A DNA stretch of 64,000 nt from Ideonella sp. (GTDB lineage: Bacteria; Pseudomonadota; Gammaproteobacteria; Burkholderiales; Burkholderiaceae_C). The stretch covers positions 186,001 to 250,000 of the forward strand of contig NZ_JADJDO010000002.1 in the NCBI RefSeq assembly GCF_016702655.1. The letters are read 5' to 3'. Below the pieces are notes generated by a model, which was given only the letters and a program-made list of their open reading frames with translations, searched no databases and was not told the DNA's origin. Shown here one piece after another: positions 17,099-26,333 of this stretch (the stretch's first letter is position 1; each line of letters begins with the position of its first letter). A program made the translations under genes and the position numbers.

Positions 17099-18359
17099 TC
17101 GCCGGAAACGCGACCAGCAGCGCGAGGCGCACGACGTCGGCGCCGATGAAGGGCAGCACGCCGCGAAAGACGGTGCCGGTGGGGATGTCGGGCAGCACCG
17201 TGCGCAGCACGAACACGTTCAACCCCACCGGCGGCGTGATCAGGCTGATCTCGGTGACGACGACGACGAGGATGCCGAACCAGATCAGGTCGAACCCGAG
17301 GTGCTGCACCACCGGGTAGAAGATCGGCACCGTGAGCAGGATCATCGACATGCTCTCGAGCACGCAGCCGAGCAGCACGTAGATCACGCAGATCGCGATG
17401 ATCACGAGGATCGGGAACACCGCAAGCTTCTCGCTCGCCGCGATCAGTTCGCCGGGCATCGAGGTCATGTTGACGAAGTTGGCGAACACCAGCGCGCCGA
17501 TCAGGATCGTGAAGATCATCCCGGTCGTCGCCGCGCTCTCGACCAGCACCTGGCGCAGCCAGCCGATCGAGAAGCCGCGCCGGACGATCGCGAAGACGAA
17601 GCCGCCGGCAGCGCCGATGCCGGCGGCCTCGGTGGGCGTGAACACGCCGCCGTAGATGCCGCCGAGCACGAGCACGAACAGTGCCACCACGCCCCATACG
17701 CGCTTGAGCGCCGCGAGGCGTTCGGCGCCGCTGCGCCGCGGGCCGGGCGGGCCGGCCTTGGGGTCGAGCGCGACCGTGAACCGCACCGCGCCGATGTAGC
17801 ACGCGATCGCCAGCAGCCCCGGCAGCACGCCGGCGATGAACAGCTTGCCGATGTTCTGCTGCGTCAGGATGCCGTAGATCACCAGCACCACCGACGGCGG
17901 GATCAGGATGCCGAGCGTGCCGCCGGCGGCGACCGAGCCCGACGCGAGCGCGTCCGAGTAGCCGAAGCGGCGCATCGGCGGGACCGCCACCTTGGCCATC
18001 GTCGCCGCGGTCGCGATCGACGAGCCGCAGATCGCCGAGAAGCCGCCGCAGGCGACGATGGTCGCCATCGCGAGCCCGCCGCGGCGATGGCCGAGGAAGG
18101 CGTGCGACGCGTCGTAGAGCTGCTCGGAAAGCCCGGCGCGCGTGACCAGGTTGCCCATCAGCACGAACAGCGGAACGATCGACAGCGCGTACGACAGCCC
18201 GGTCTCGTAGGTCACCGCGCCGGCCATCGCGAGCGCGGCCGGAACGCTGGTCTTGAAGGCGAAGCCGGCGAAGCCCACCAGCCCCATCGCGAAGGCGATC
18301 GGCAGGCGCGCGAAGGCGAGCGCCAGCATCGCCGCGAAGGCGATCAAGGCCTCGATCAT
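17067..18359 (-). CDS. dctM: TRAP transporter large permease (DctM)
   Basis: 430 residues with about twelve hydrophobic helices. Family signatures include the early MGLVGFAGF region, SIVPLFVLMGNL and GGTLGILIPPSVVLVIYG. DctM is the membrane channel that couples sodium influx to uptake of an organic acid. It overlaps the small permease gene by four bases (ATGA) and follows it in the operon dctP-dctQ-dctM. The stop lies inside the 3' end of the convergent RND gene. Confidence 0.92.
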   Translation of the reverse strand: MIEALIAFAAMLALAFARLPIAFAMGLVGFAGFAFKTSVPAALAMAGAVTYETGLSYALSIVPLFVLMGNLVTRAGLSEQLYDASHAFLGHRRGGLAMATIVACGGFSAICGSSIATAATMAKVAVPPMRRFGYSDALASGSVAAGGTLGILIPPSVVLVIYGILTQQNIGKLFIAGVLPGLLAIACYIGAVRFTVALDPKAGPPGPRRSGAERLAALKRVWGVVALFVLVLGGIYGGVFTPTEAAGIGAAGGFVFAIVRRGFSIGWLRQVLVESAATTGMIFTILIGALVFANFVNMTSMPGELIAASEKLAVFPILVIIAICVIYVLLGCVLESMSMILLTVPIFYPVVQHLGFDLIWFGILVVVVTEISLITPPVGLNVFVLRTVLPDIPTGTVFRGVLPFIGADVVRLALLVAFPAITLYLTQFVR

Positions 18360-18880
18360 CGCGGCGGCTCCAGCGCGCCGGTCGCGTCGCCCCAGGCCAT
18401 CGCGACCATCACGGCCACGGTGACCGCGGCCAGCAACGCCATCGTGTAGACGAGCGGGTAGATCGGGACGTGCAGCGTCGCCGTCGTCTCACCGGCGGTC
18501 AGCATGTGGCCGGCCTTGAGCCAGAGCTGCCAGGCGATCGCCCCGAGGCACGCCGCGGCGACGAGGTCGAACAGCGCGCGCTGCCAGCGTTGCCAGCGCA
18601 CCGGTACGGCGCCGGCGAGCAGGTCCACCGTCACCTGCTCGCGGCGCAGCGTCACCAGCGGCAGGCTGAAGAAGACCATCGCCCCCATCGCGAGCTCGGT
18701 GAGCTCGAACGCGCCCGCGAGCGGGCGGTTCAGGAAGTAGCGCCCGACCACGTCGACCGTGGTCAGCAGCGTCATCGCGACGAGCAGCAGCGCCGCCGCC
18801 GATCCGAGCACGATCTCGGCACGCGCGAGCCACGCGGCCAGGCCGCCCGGTACGCGCGCGTCAGCCGGCGCGTCGCTCAT
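18356..18880 (-). CDS. dctQ: TRAP transporter small permease (DctQ)
   Basis: 174 residues, four predicted membrane helices, with the motif VGRYFLNRPLAGAFELTELAMG typical of DctQ spread around residues 50-70. It forms the membrane complex with DctM and contacts the periplasmic receptor. It starts 13 bp after the dctP stop and overlaps dctM. No unusual features. Confidence 0.88.
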   Translation of the reverse strand: MSDAPADARVPGGLAAWLARAEIVLGSAAALLLVAMTLLTTVDVVGRYFLNRPLAGAFELTELAMGAMVFFSLPLVTLRREQVTVDLLAGAVPVRWQRWQRALFDLVAAACLGAIAWQLWLKAGHMLTAGETTATLHVPIYPLVYTMALLAAVTVAVMVAMAWGDATGALEPPR

Positions 18881-18893
18881 CGCGTGCGCCGCA

Positions 18894-19922
18894 TCACTTG
18901 CCGCCGGCCACCTTGGCGATCTCGGCGCGGAACTCGCTCATGATCGCCGCGCCGTCGAGGCCCTTGGGCTTGATCTCGGCGATCCACGCCTGCTCGATCG
19001 GATCGACCTTGGCCTTGGCCTCGGCGACGAAGGCCGGGCTGGCGGTCTTGATCGAGATCCCGGCCGCCTTCATCGCCTCCCAGCCCTCGGCGTCGGCCTT
19101 GTCCCAGGCCTTGCCGGCCAGGCGCGCGAAATGCTCGCCCGAGAGCTTGTCGATCGCGTCGCGGTCGGCCTTGGGCAGCGCGTTGTACTTGGCCTCGTTC
19201 ATCATCATCACGAAGCTCGTGTTGTACAGGCCGCCGGGGACCTTGGTCGCGTGCTTGATCAGGCTCTGCAGCTTGAAGCCCTGGATCGACTCGCCGGGGA
19301 AGAAGATGCCGTCGGCCACGCCGCTTTGCAGCATCTGGAACGACTCGCTCGCCGGCTTGAGCAGCGGGCTCGCGCCGAGCGCCTTGGTGTAGTCGTTGAC
19401 GATGCCGCCGCCGACGCGGATCTTCATGTTCGCGAGGTCGGACACCTTCTCGATCGGCGTCTTCACCGTGTAGATCTGGCCGGGGCCGTGCGAGAACACC
19501 GCGATCACCTTGACCCCCTTGTGCTCGTCGAGCTTGGCGAGGTGCTTTTCGTACACGCGCTGGTAGGCTACCGAGATCGACTCGGCCGAATCGCCGAGAA
19601 AGCCGAACTCGGTCATCTTGGTCAGCACGAAGCGCCCCGGCGTGTAGCCTTGCACGGTGAAGGCTGCGTCGACGACGCCGTCCTTGACCGCGTCGAAGGT
19701 CTGCGGTGCCGCGACCGGCGCCTTGGGCAGCACGCTGAACTTGACCCGGCCCTGGGTCGCGGCCTCGACCTCCTTGGTCCAAGCAACGAGGATGTTGACC
19801 GTCAGCGGATGACCAGGCGGCACCCAGGACGACGCGGTCAGCGTCGTCTGCGCCTGGACCGGGACGGACGCGAACGCGATCGCCGCGGCGATCGCGGCGG
19901 ACAACAGGGGCAGCTTGCTCAT
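18894..19922 (-). CDS. dctP: TRAP transporter substrate-binding protein (DctP)
   Basis: 342 residues with a signal peptide (MSKLPLLSAAIAAAIAFASV, cleavage near VQAQT). The mature protein has the DctP pattern: SSWVPPGHPLTVNILVAWTKEVE near the start and PIEKVSDLANMKIRVGGGI in the middle, where a conserved arginine binds the carboxylate of the ligand. Ligands of such receptors are usually organic acids; which one is unknown. A strong ribosome site (AAGGAGA) precedes the start. First gene of the operon, with 440 bp of upstream DNA before the next gene. Confidence 0.9.
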   Translation of the reverse strand: MSKLPLLSAAIAAAIAFASVPVQAQTTLTASSWVPPGHPLTVNILVAWTKEVEAATQGRVKFSVLPKAPVAAPQTFDAVKDGVVDAAFTVQGYTPGRFVLTKMTEFGFLGDSAESISVAYQRVYEKHLAKLDEHKGVKVIAVFSHGPGQIYTVKTPIEKVSDLANMKIRVGGGIVNDYTKALGASPLLKPASESFQMLQSGVADGIFFPGESIQGFKLQSLIKHATKVPGGLYNTSFVMMMNEAKYNALPKADRDAIDKLSGEHFARLAGKAWDKADAEGWEAMKAAGISIKTASPAFVAEAKAKVDPIEQAWIAEIKPKGLDGAAIMSEFRAEIAKVAGGK

Positions 19923-20362
19923 CGATCGTCTCCTTCGTCAGGGTGAAAAATTTGTCCTTCAGCGGCCGCACGCGGGTGCGGCCAGCGCCGCCGGTCGCAA
20001 GCCGCGCGGTGTGCGCGCGTACGCTACAGGTCAAGTGGCGACTGCGGAATCGGGGTTTCGCCGCCCCGCACTCGCCCTGACTTCGTTGTCTGGCGCTGCG
20101 CTGCGCGCGAACACTGTCGAAGCCGTTCCGGTCGCAAGCCAAACTTGCCGGTGCATGCGCGCGCCGAGCCTATGGCGGTGCAGCGGATCGGGCCTTAATC
20201 TCGATCAAGCTCTCGACCGGCCACGCCGTCGCCAGCGCATGCTCGCGCCCGTGCTTGCCGACCGTGCTCGCGAAGCGGTGCGCCAGGTCGTCGGCGCGCA
20301 GCCCTCGCCGCGCTGCCTGGCGCCGAGCGGTTGCGTGAGCGCCGGGCCGACGCCCTCGGCCT
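19923..20362 (-). other. 440-bp gap upstream of dctP, with a short unexplained open frame
   Basis: This stretch should hold the dctPQM promoter, but I see no clear operator. On the minus strand, 20170-20310 or so forms an open frame with good codon use that ends in TAG at 20170-20172. Its last part contains DDLAHRFASTVGKHGREHAL and AWPVESLIEIK. It has no clear start and I do not recognise a family. It may be the tail of a decayed gene or chance. Nothing else is visible. Confidence 0.3.
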
Positions 20363-21499
20363 TCAGCGCAATGTCTTCAGCGCCTCGACCCCGGTGGCTG
20401 GGAAGTCGGTGAACACGCCGTCCACGCCGAGCTTCATGTAGGCCTGCATCTCGGCCTGCGGGTCGGTGTAGCCGTAGCCGCTGGCATCGTCGCGAAAGGT
20501 CCAGGTGTGGACCCGCAGGCCCTTGCGGTGCGCCATCTCGATCACGCCGGTGCTGCTGTCCACGCGGCGGTCGTTGATCGTCAGCATGCCGTCGCGGTTG
20601 CGATCCACGCCGTCGTCCACCGTCTTCACGAGATAGGGTTTCCAGGGGCCAATGCCGTCGGCGTAGGTCTTCACGAAGTCGAGCCCGGCGTCGGTCAGCA
20701 GGTCGGAGAACAGGCGCGGGTCGCCCTTGACGACGAAGTCGTACGGCTGGCGGTAGGGCGCCACGAGCGACATCGAACCGTCGGCCTTCACGTCGTCGGC
20801 ATCGACGAGCTGGATCAGGGCCAGGCTGGTCTTGGTGTTCAGGTACTGCAGGTTCGACACTTCGAACGACTGGATGAACACCGGCGCGTCGGCCACGTTG
20901 CCATAGGCCGCGTGCAGCTTGGCCAGCAGCGCGTCCTCGACCACGTTGGCTCCGAAGATGCCGGCCGAAAAGGTCGAATGCTTGATCTCGGGGTAGATGC
21001 CTATCGTGCGCCCGGCCTTGGCGCCTTCGGCTGCGGCCAGGGCGATCACCTCGTCGAGCGTCGGGATCGCGTACAGGCCGTTGTACTGTGCCGGGCGCCC
21101 TGCGCGCGCCTGCACCGCGCCGAGTGTCTTGATCTCGGCGAGCGTGAAGTCGCTCGCGAAGTAGGCGGTCGTCGACACGCCGTCCACCATGCGCGTGCTC
21201 ATGCGGCTGGCCGGGAACCTGGTGGCGACGTCGGTGGTGCTGTCGAGCATCGGCTCGTGGCGGGCGATGAGTTGGCCGTCCTTCGTCAGCACGAGGTCGG
21301 GCTCGATGAAGTCGGCGCCCTGCTCGATGGCCGCCTTGTAGGCCTCGAGCGTGTGCTCGGGCAGGATGCCCGAGGCGCCGCGGTGGCCGATCACCAGCGG
21401 CGCCTTGCCGTCCAGCGTCGCGAAGGTCAGGTCGTCGTCACCACCGCAGCCGGCGATGAACGCGGCGGCGGCAAGGCAGGCCAGGGTCTTGTTGGGCAT
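20363..21499 (-). CDS. Glycerophosphodiester phosphodiesterase, lipoprotein
   Basis: 378 residues. The lipobox AAAFIAGC puts the lipidated cysteine at about residue 17, so the enzyme is anchored in the periplasm. Catalytic motifs of the GDPD family are clear: VIGHRGASGILPEHTLEAY near residue 36 and DFIEPDLVLTKDGQLIARHEP further on, with the metal-binding E and D. The enzyme splits glycerophosphodiesters into an alcohol and glycerol 3-phosphate. An insert with DRNRDGMLTINDRRVD resembles an EF-hand calcium loop. The start at 21499 has a GGAGAAG ribosome site. Single-gene unit. Confidence 0.88.
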   Translation of the reverse strand: MPNKTLACLAAAAFIAGCGGDDDLTFATLDGKAPLVIGHRGASGILPEHTLEAYKAAIEQGADFIEPDLVLTKDGQLIARHEPMLDSTTDVATRFPASRMSTRMVDGVSTTAYFASDFTLAEIKTLGAVQARAGRPAQYNGLYAIPTLDEVIALAAAEGAKAGRTIGIYPEIKHSTFSAGIFGANVVEDALLAKLHAAYGNVADAPVFIQSFEVSNLQYLNTKTSLALIQLVDADDVKADGSMSLVAPYRQPYDFVVKGDPRLFSDLLTDAGLDFVKTYADGIGPWKPYLVKTVDDGVDRNRDGMLTINDRRVDSSTGVIEMAHRKGLRVHTWTFRDDASGYGYTDPQAEMQAYMKLGVDGVFTDFPATGVEALKTLR

Positions 21500-21620
21500 T
21501 TCTTCTCCAGGGTGTTGGGCACAGGTGCACGAATCTATGCGGCTGGCAAGTCGGCCTCGTGACATCTGCGCGTACCTTGGGGTCAATCCGGCCCGGCGTC
21601 GCGCACCGGCAGCTCTATGA

Positions 21621-24600
21621 CTACTGGCGTGTGAGCTCGTACACCATGTCGCCCACGAAGCGCCGGAACGACTCGTTCTCGACGAACTGCTTGTAGACCT
21701 GCGTGTCGTCCTTCAGCAGGATCTGCATCACCTTGCCCAGTGCGTGGTCGTGGGCCATGCGCGCGGTGTGCGGCGTGTTGTCCCTTGCGTTCTGGTAGGC
21801 CTTGTCGGCGGCCACCTTGGGCGCGATGTCGTCGCGGATGCGCTTGGCCACGCGGTCGCTGTCGGTGAACAACGTGCCGAAGTTGTCGTTGAAGTTCTTG
21901 AGGATGTTGCTCAGCCGGTCCAGCTCGGGCTCGGGCTTGCGCCCGCCGCCATCGGTGGGCAAAGGCGCGATCTGCGCGTCGGCATCGTCCAGCGCGATCT
22001 GCATCCTGGTCTTCTTCTCGACGCGGTAGCTGTCCATGTCGATGGCCTCCAGGATGCCCTTGGCCAGGTCCTCTTCCTTCGGCGCGGGCAACTTGGCGAC
22101 GAGCAGGTTCAGCAGGATCGACAGCTTCTCCCACTCGGCGTGGGTGCCGGGCATTACCGAGGCCAGAAAGTCGTAGGTGCGGCAGAACACCTTGGCCTTG
22201 CCCTTGAAATCCACCTGCTGGTCTTCGTCGAGCGTGCCCGTGTAAACGGCTTTGCAGGCATCCAGGATGGGATCGAGCTGGTCGCGCTCGGCGCTTGCCA
22301 GGAAAAGGCTGGCGAACTGCTGCACCTGCTCGGGCGAGTACACCTGCGCGGCATCCAGCGCGCGTTGAAGGTCGTGCAGCTTGTTCGGGTCGGTTTCCTC
22401 GGCCAGCAGCGTGGTGCGGTAGTAGTCCTGGAAAGCGAGGGTGATCGTCTCGCGGTTGTTCTGGAAGTCGAGCACGAAGCAGCCGTGCTTGCGCGGGTCG
22501 GCCCGGTTCAGCCTTGAGAGCGTCTGCACGGCCTGCACGCCGGAGAGCGCCTTGTCGACGTACATGCTGTGCAGCAGCGGCTCGTCGTAGCCGGTCTGGA
22601 ACTTGTCGGCGCAGATCAGGAAGCGGTAGGGGTCGGTCTGGATCCTGTAGGCAATGTCATTGCTCGGGAAGCCGTTGAGCGATGCCTCGCTCACCTTGGC
22701 GCCGCCGAACTCGTGCTCGCCCGAGAACGCGACGATGGCCTGGTAGGGGCTCTTGCGCTCCTGCAGATAGGCCTTGAAAGCGTGGAAATACTGCACGGCG
22801 CGCTCGATGCCGCTCGTCACCACCATCGCCCGCGCCTGCCCGCCGATCTTGCCAGTGGCCAGCACCTGCTCGTGGAAGTGATCGACCATGATCTCGGCCT
22901 TCAGGCGGATCGCGTGGTTGTGGCTTTCCACGTAGCGGCGCAGCTTCTTACCCGCCTTCTTGGTGTCGAACTCCGGGTCGTCCTCGATCTTCTTGATCAG
23001 CTTGTAGTAGCTGTCCACCGGCACATAGTTCTCCAGCACGTCGAGGATGAAGCGCTCCTGCACCGCCTGTTTCATGCTGTAGTGGTGGAACGGCCGGTGC
23101 TTGACCTTGCCGTCCGCGTCCGGCGGCAACGGCTCGCCGAACATCTCCAGCGTCTTGTTCTTGGGCGTGGCGGTGAAGGCGAAGTAGCTGGCGTTGGTGA
23201 GCATCTTGCGCGCCGCCATGCGCGCCTCCAGCGCCGCGTTGACCACGTCTTCGGCGTCGCGCTCTTCGTCGTCATCGCCTGCGCTCACGCCTGCGCCCAG
23301 CGCCTTGCCCATCGCCGCCGAGGTCTTGCCGCCCTGGCCCGAGTGGGCCTCGTCGATGACGATGGCAAAGCGCTTGTCGCCGACGGCGCCGATCTCGTCC
23401 AGCACCCACGGGAACTTCTGCACCGTGGTGACGATGATCTTCTTGCCCTGCTCGATGAAGCGGCGCAGGTCGCCCGAGTGCTCGGCATGGCCCACGGTGG
23501 CGCCCACCTGCATGAACTGCTTGATGGTCTTCTGGATCTGGTCGTCGAGGATGCGCCGGTCGGTGACCACGATCACCGAATCGAACACCTCCTTGCCCTC
23601 GACTTTCACGCCGATGAGCTGGTGCGCCAGCCATGCGATGGAGTTCGACTTGCCGCTGCCGGCCGAGTGCTGGACAAGATAGCGCCTGCCAGCGCCGTGC
23701 ATGCGCACATCGGCCAGCGCCTGCCGCACCACGCCGAGCTGGTGGTAGCGCGGGAAGACCTGCGTGCGCTTCTTCTTGCCCGTCTTCGGGTGCTTGACCT
23801 CGACGATCTGGGCGTAGTTCTCCAGGATGTCGGTCAGGCCTGCCGGCGTGAGCATCTCCCTCCAGAGATAGTCGGTCTTCAGGCCGTGCGGGTTGGGCGG
23901 ATTGCCGGCGCCGTCGTTGTGGCCCTTGTTGAACGGCAGGAACCACGAGGCCTTGCCCTTAAGTTCGGTGCACATGCGCACCTCGGCATCGTCCACGGCG
24001 AAGTGCACCACGCAGCGGCCGAACTCGAACAGCCGCTCGCGCGGGTCGCGGTCGCGGCGGTACTGCTCGACCGCGTCTTCGACCGTCTGCTTGGTGAGGC
24101 TGTTCTTCAACTCGAAGGTGGCGATGGGCAGGCCGTTGATGAACAGGCCCAGGTCGAGCGCGCGGCGCGTCTCGTCGGTGCTGTAGGCCAACTGGCGGGT
24201 GATGGAAAAGCGGTTCTGCGCATGCAGCGCCGCGGCCTTGACGTTGCCCTCGGATGGCGTGCCGTAGAACAGGTCGAAGTGGCCGGCGGGATGGTGGGCT
24301 ATGCCTCTGCGCAGCACGTCGATGACGCCTCGCCTGCCCACTTCGGCCGAGAGCCGGCCCAGGAACTTGAGGCGGTTGATGTCCTTCGCGTCGTGGGCAT
24401 CGGCCATCGCCAGCTTCTCGAAGGCCTCGGGCTGCGTGGCGCGCAGGAAGGCGAAGAGCTGCGCCACGTCGAGGGCGTGGGCTCGTTCGAAGTCCTTCGG
24501 GCTGCCGGCCACATACCCGGTGCCGCCGTAGGGCACGGGCGGGCGGGCAGCGGTATGGGGCTCGACGGCGAGGCCGTCGGTGCCAGTCATGTGCCGGACG

Positions 24601-24641
24601 ATCAGCGATTCGAGGCCCTTCTCGCTGGTGTCGGTGGTCAT
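21621..24641 (-). CDS. hsdR: Type I restriction enzyme, R subunit (HsdR)
   Basis: 1006 residues. The N-terminal nuclease domain has the metal-binding stretch PIATFELKNSL near residue 177. The translocase has the Walker A motif HSAGSGKSNS near 327 and a DEAH box (VIDEAHSGQGG) near 430, followed by helicase motifs such as FAFTATPKNKT. HsdR moves DNA past the bound complex and cuts it when the site is unmodified. Its start overlaps the end of hsdS by four bases, and it is the last gene of the operon. Because hsdS is frameshifted, cutting may be lost in this strain. Confidence 0.93.
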   Translation of the reverse strand: MTTDTSEKGLESLIVRHMTGTDGLAVEPHTAARPPVPYGGTGYVAGSPKDFERAHALDVAQLFAFLRATQPEAFEKLAMADAHDAKDINRLKFLGRLSAEVGRRGVIDVLRRGIAHHPAGHFDLFYGTPSEGNVKAAALHAQNRFSITRQLAYSTDETRRALDLGLFINGLPIATFELKNSLTKQTVEDAVEQYRRDRDPRERLFEFGRCVVHFAVDDAEVRMCTELKGKASWFLPFNKGHNDGAGNPPNPHGLKTDYLWREMLTPAGLTDILENYAQIVEVKHPKTGKKKRTQVFPRYHQLGVVRQALADVRMHGAGRRYLVQHSAGSGKSNSIAWLAHQLIGVKVEGKEVFDSVIVVTDRRILDDQIQKTIKQFMQVGATVGHAEHSGDLRRFIEQGKKIIVTTVQKFPWVLDEIGAVGDKRFAIVIDEAHSGQGGKTSAAMGKALGAGVSAGDDDEERDAEDVVNAALEARMAARKMLTNASYFAFTATPKNKTLEMFGEPLPPDADGKVKHRPFHHYSMKQAVQERFILDVLENYVPVDSYYKLIKKIEDDPEFDTKKAGKKLRRYVESHNHAIRLKAEIMVDHFHEQVLATGKIGGQARAMVVTSGIERAVQYFHAFKAYLQERKSPYQAIVAFSGEHEFGGAKVSEASLNGFPSNDIAYRIQTDPYRFLICADKFQTGYDEPLLHSMYVDKALSGVQAVQTLSRLNRADPRKHGCFVLDFQNNRETITLAFQDYYRTTLLAEETDPNKLHDLQRALDAAQVYSPEQVQQFASLFLASAERDQLDPILDACKAVYTGTLDEDQQVDFKGKAKVFCRTYDFLASVMPGTHAEWEKLSILLNLLVAKLPAPKEEDLAKGILEAIDMDSYRVEKKTRMQIALDDADAQIAPLPTDGGGRKPEPELDRLSNILKNFNDNFGTLFTDSDRVAKRIRDDIAPKVAADKAYQNARDNTPHTARMAHDHALGKVMQILLKDDTQVYKQFVENESFRRFVGDMVYELTRQ

Positions 24642-26028
24642 GCGGCGGCCTCTTCGTCGGTGAATTCCGCTTCATCCGTGTCGGCTGGCCGGCCGGCGAG
24701 GTCGAGGATGGCATCCTCGGGCAGCCGCTGAGCCGCCTCGCGCGCGTCGAGCTTGCCCGCAATGATGTCGGTGACGAGGCGAGTGCGGTATTCGCGAAGA
24801 AGATCAATCTCGCGATTGAATCGTCTGATCGCGTCGTCGACCGGTTGGTTTTCGTCGGCAACCTTCTTGAGGATGTCAGCCTGCTCACCAAGACTCGGAT
24901 ACCAAAGCGGGCAATCGGCCAGAGCCTCTCGATTGACCTTCGGCATTGCAACCCGCATTGAAGAGTCAACCGCAAACTTTGTGAATGGCTGGGAGAGCAG
25001 TAGTAGTAGGAAGTACTCTGGCAACAGCTCAGAGACTCTCGGAGTTATCGGATACATATCGGCGCTGCAGAGACAGTCCGACGGGGCAATCGTTGCTTTT
25101 CGGAGGTTCGGACGAATCTTGCTGTAGATGATCTGTCCACGACCAACAAGGTACTTCCCGCTGTCTGCGCCTTGCTCTGCGGCGGTCTGCTGAGAGTGCA
25201 GGCGGCCGCTGCCGCTCTCGATGTGATTCGGCGCAATCAACACCATGTCGCGGTATGTGGCCTTCCTCGGATCGATTTGGCCACTGTTGATCGTTGCCAG
25301 GAACTTGAATCGCCTGATCGACCAGTGACGCGGGATATCACCGAGCCACGGAATGCCGGTTGACTTCATGGACACGGCGGAATCGAGTCCATGAGTAACT
25401 GCGCCGCGGATGACAGCCTGCTCTTGCCCGTCAACAACGCAATCACCTTTCGCTTCGCCCGGATCGCTCGCTCCAGCCGGCCGTTCGCCCGGTCCAGAAA
25501 TCGCACAATGGCCGCCTGCTCTACCAGCGGCGGCACCAGCACTGGCATCCGAAGGAACTGTTCAGGGTACAGCCGCAACCTGGAACTGTTGACGCCCGTC
25601 GAGCGCCGCTGGTACTCCGCCGCATACAGCGGGGTTCGTAGCAGATGATCGGCATAAGCCGGCAAGATGTTGCTGCCAGCGATGGGCCGGTAGACGCCAT
25701 AGGCCGGGCTGACGATGCCGGTAAGCCGCGCAACACCCAGCGCGCCCATCCAGGCCCACAAGGTGTTGATGACCAGATCGCCCGGCCGGCAGACCTTGTG
25801 GCCGACGTTCGACTCGGCCAGGAACATCGTGACCGTCTTCAAGCGCCGCGGCGTCACGCCGGTGAGGTGCGAGACCGACAGCAGTTCCTCTTTGCCTGTC
25901 GTCGATCGCTCATCCACCTCGCGGAACAGACACTTGGCGCGCAGCGCAGACCAATGCGCGGGGACCGGACCCAGCCAATCTTGGCCAGACTCCTTGTAGT
26001 CCGCATACGGCTTGAGATCAGCGATCAC
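24638..26028 (-). pseudogene. hsdS: Type I specificity subunit (HsdS), split by a single frameshift
   Basis: Two adjacent open frames (25366-26028 and 24638-25375) are the two halves of one specificity protein. The first begins MIADLKPYADYKESGQDWLG and carries the first target-recognition domain; it derails near 25429-25433 after KVIALL. In another frame the sequence goes on as GQEQAVIRGAVTHGLDSAVS, the usual linker helix, and joins directly to MKSTGIPWLGDIPRHW of the second domain. A one-base loss or two-base gain explains it. The second half could also be made from its own ATG, giving half-subunits, a state known to work in some systems. Either a natural off-switch or a sequencing error is possible. 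Confidence 0.8.
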
Positions 26029-26333
26029 CCTTCGCCTCCCTGCTCATCGCTGTCCCAACGTTCGCGGTAGGCGTTGACGTAGCAGGCCGTGGCGGTCGGG
26101 TCGATCGGCCAGTAGTAGCGGCAGAGTTGCTTGTAGATCGCCAGCACGGGTTCGTGGCCGCAAAAGTCCAGCAGGCCATCCAGCGTGCGCTCGATGTGCC
26201 CCGCATCGCGGCTGCCGGTGTGCAGGATGTCGTCCACCACCGGCCGGTAGGCCTGCGCAGCCCGTTGCTGCAGGTCGCTCACGCTCCGGGTGAGCGCGAC
26301 GATCGCTTCGAACGCGGCGTCTTCAGGCTTCAC
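26025..26333 (-). CDS. Small protein of unknown function inside the hsd operon
   Basis: 102 residues from a GTG that overlaps the stop of the nuclease gene upstream (GTGA); a longer reading frame extends into that gene and was not used. The sequence is helical, with LTRSVSDLQQRAAQAYRPVV and a cysteine/tyrosine-rich C-terminal part (YKQLCRYYWPIDPTATACYV). I recognise no family. Its stop overlaps the hsdS start, so it is translated with the restriction-modification genes and may adjust or assist them. Confidence 0.6.
   Translation of the reverse strand: MKPEDAAFEAIVALTRSVSDLQQRAAQAYRPVVDDILHTGSRDAGHIERTLDGLLDFCGHEPVLAIYKQLCRYYWPIDPTATACYVNAYRERWDSDEQGGEG

Noticed and set aside
24638..26028. 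Two separate hsdS genes
   Set aside because: The linker between them is intact in a third frame, so a single gene with a frameshift explains the data better than two natural half genes.
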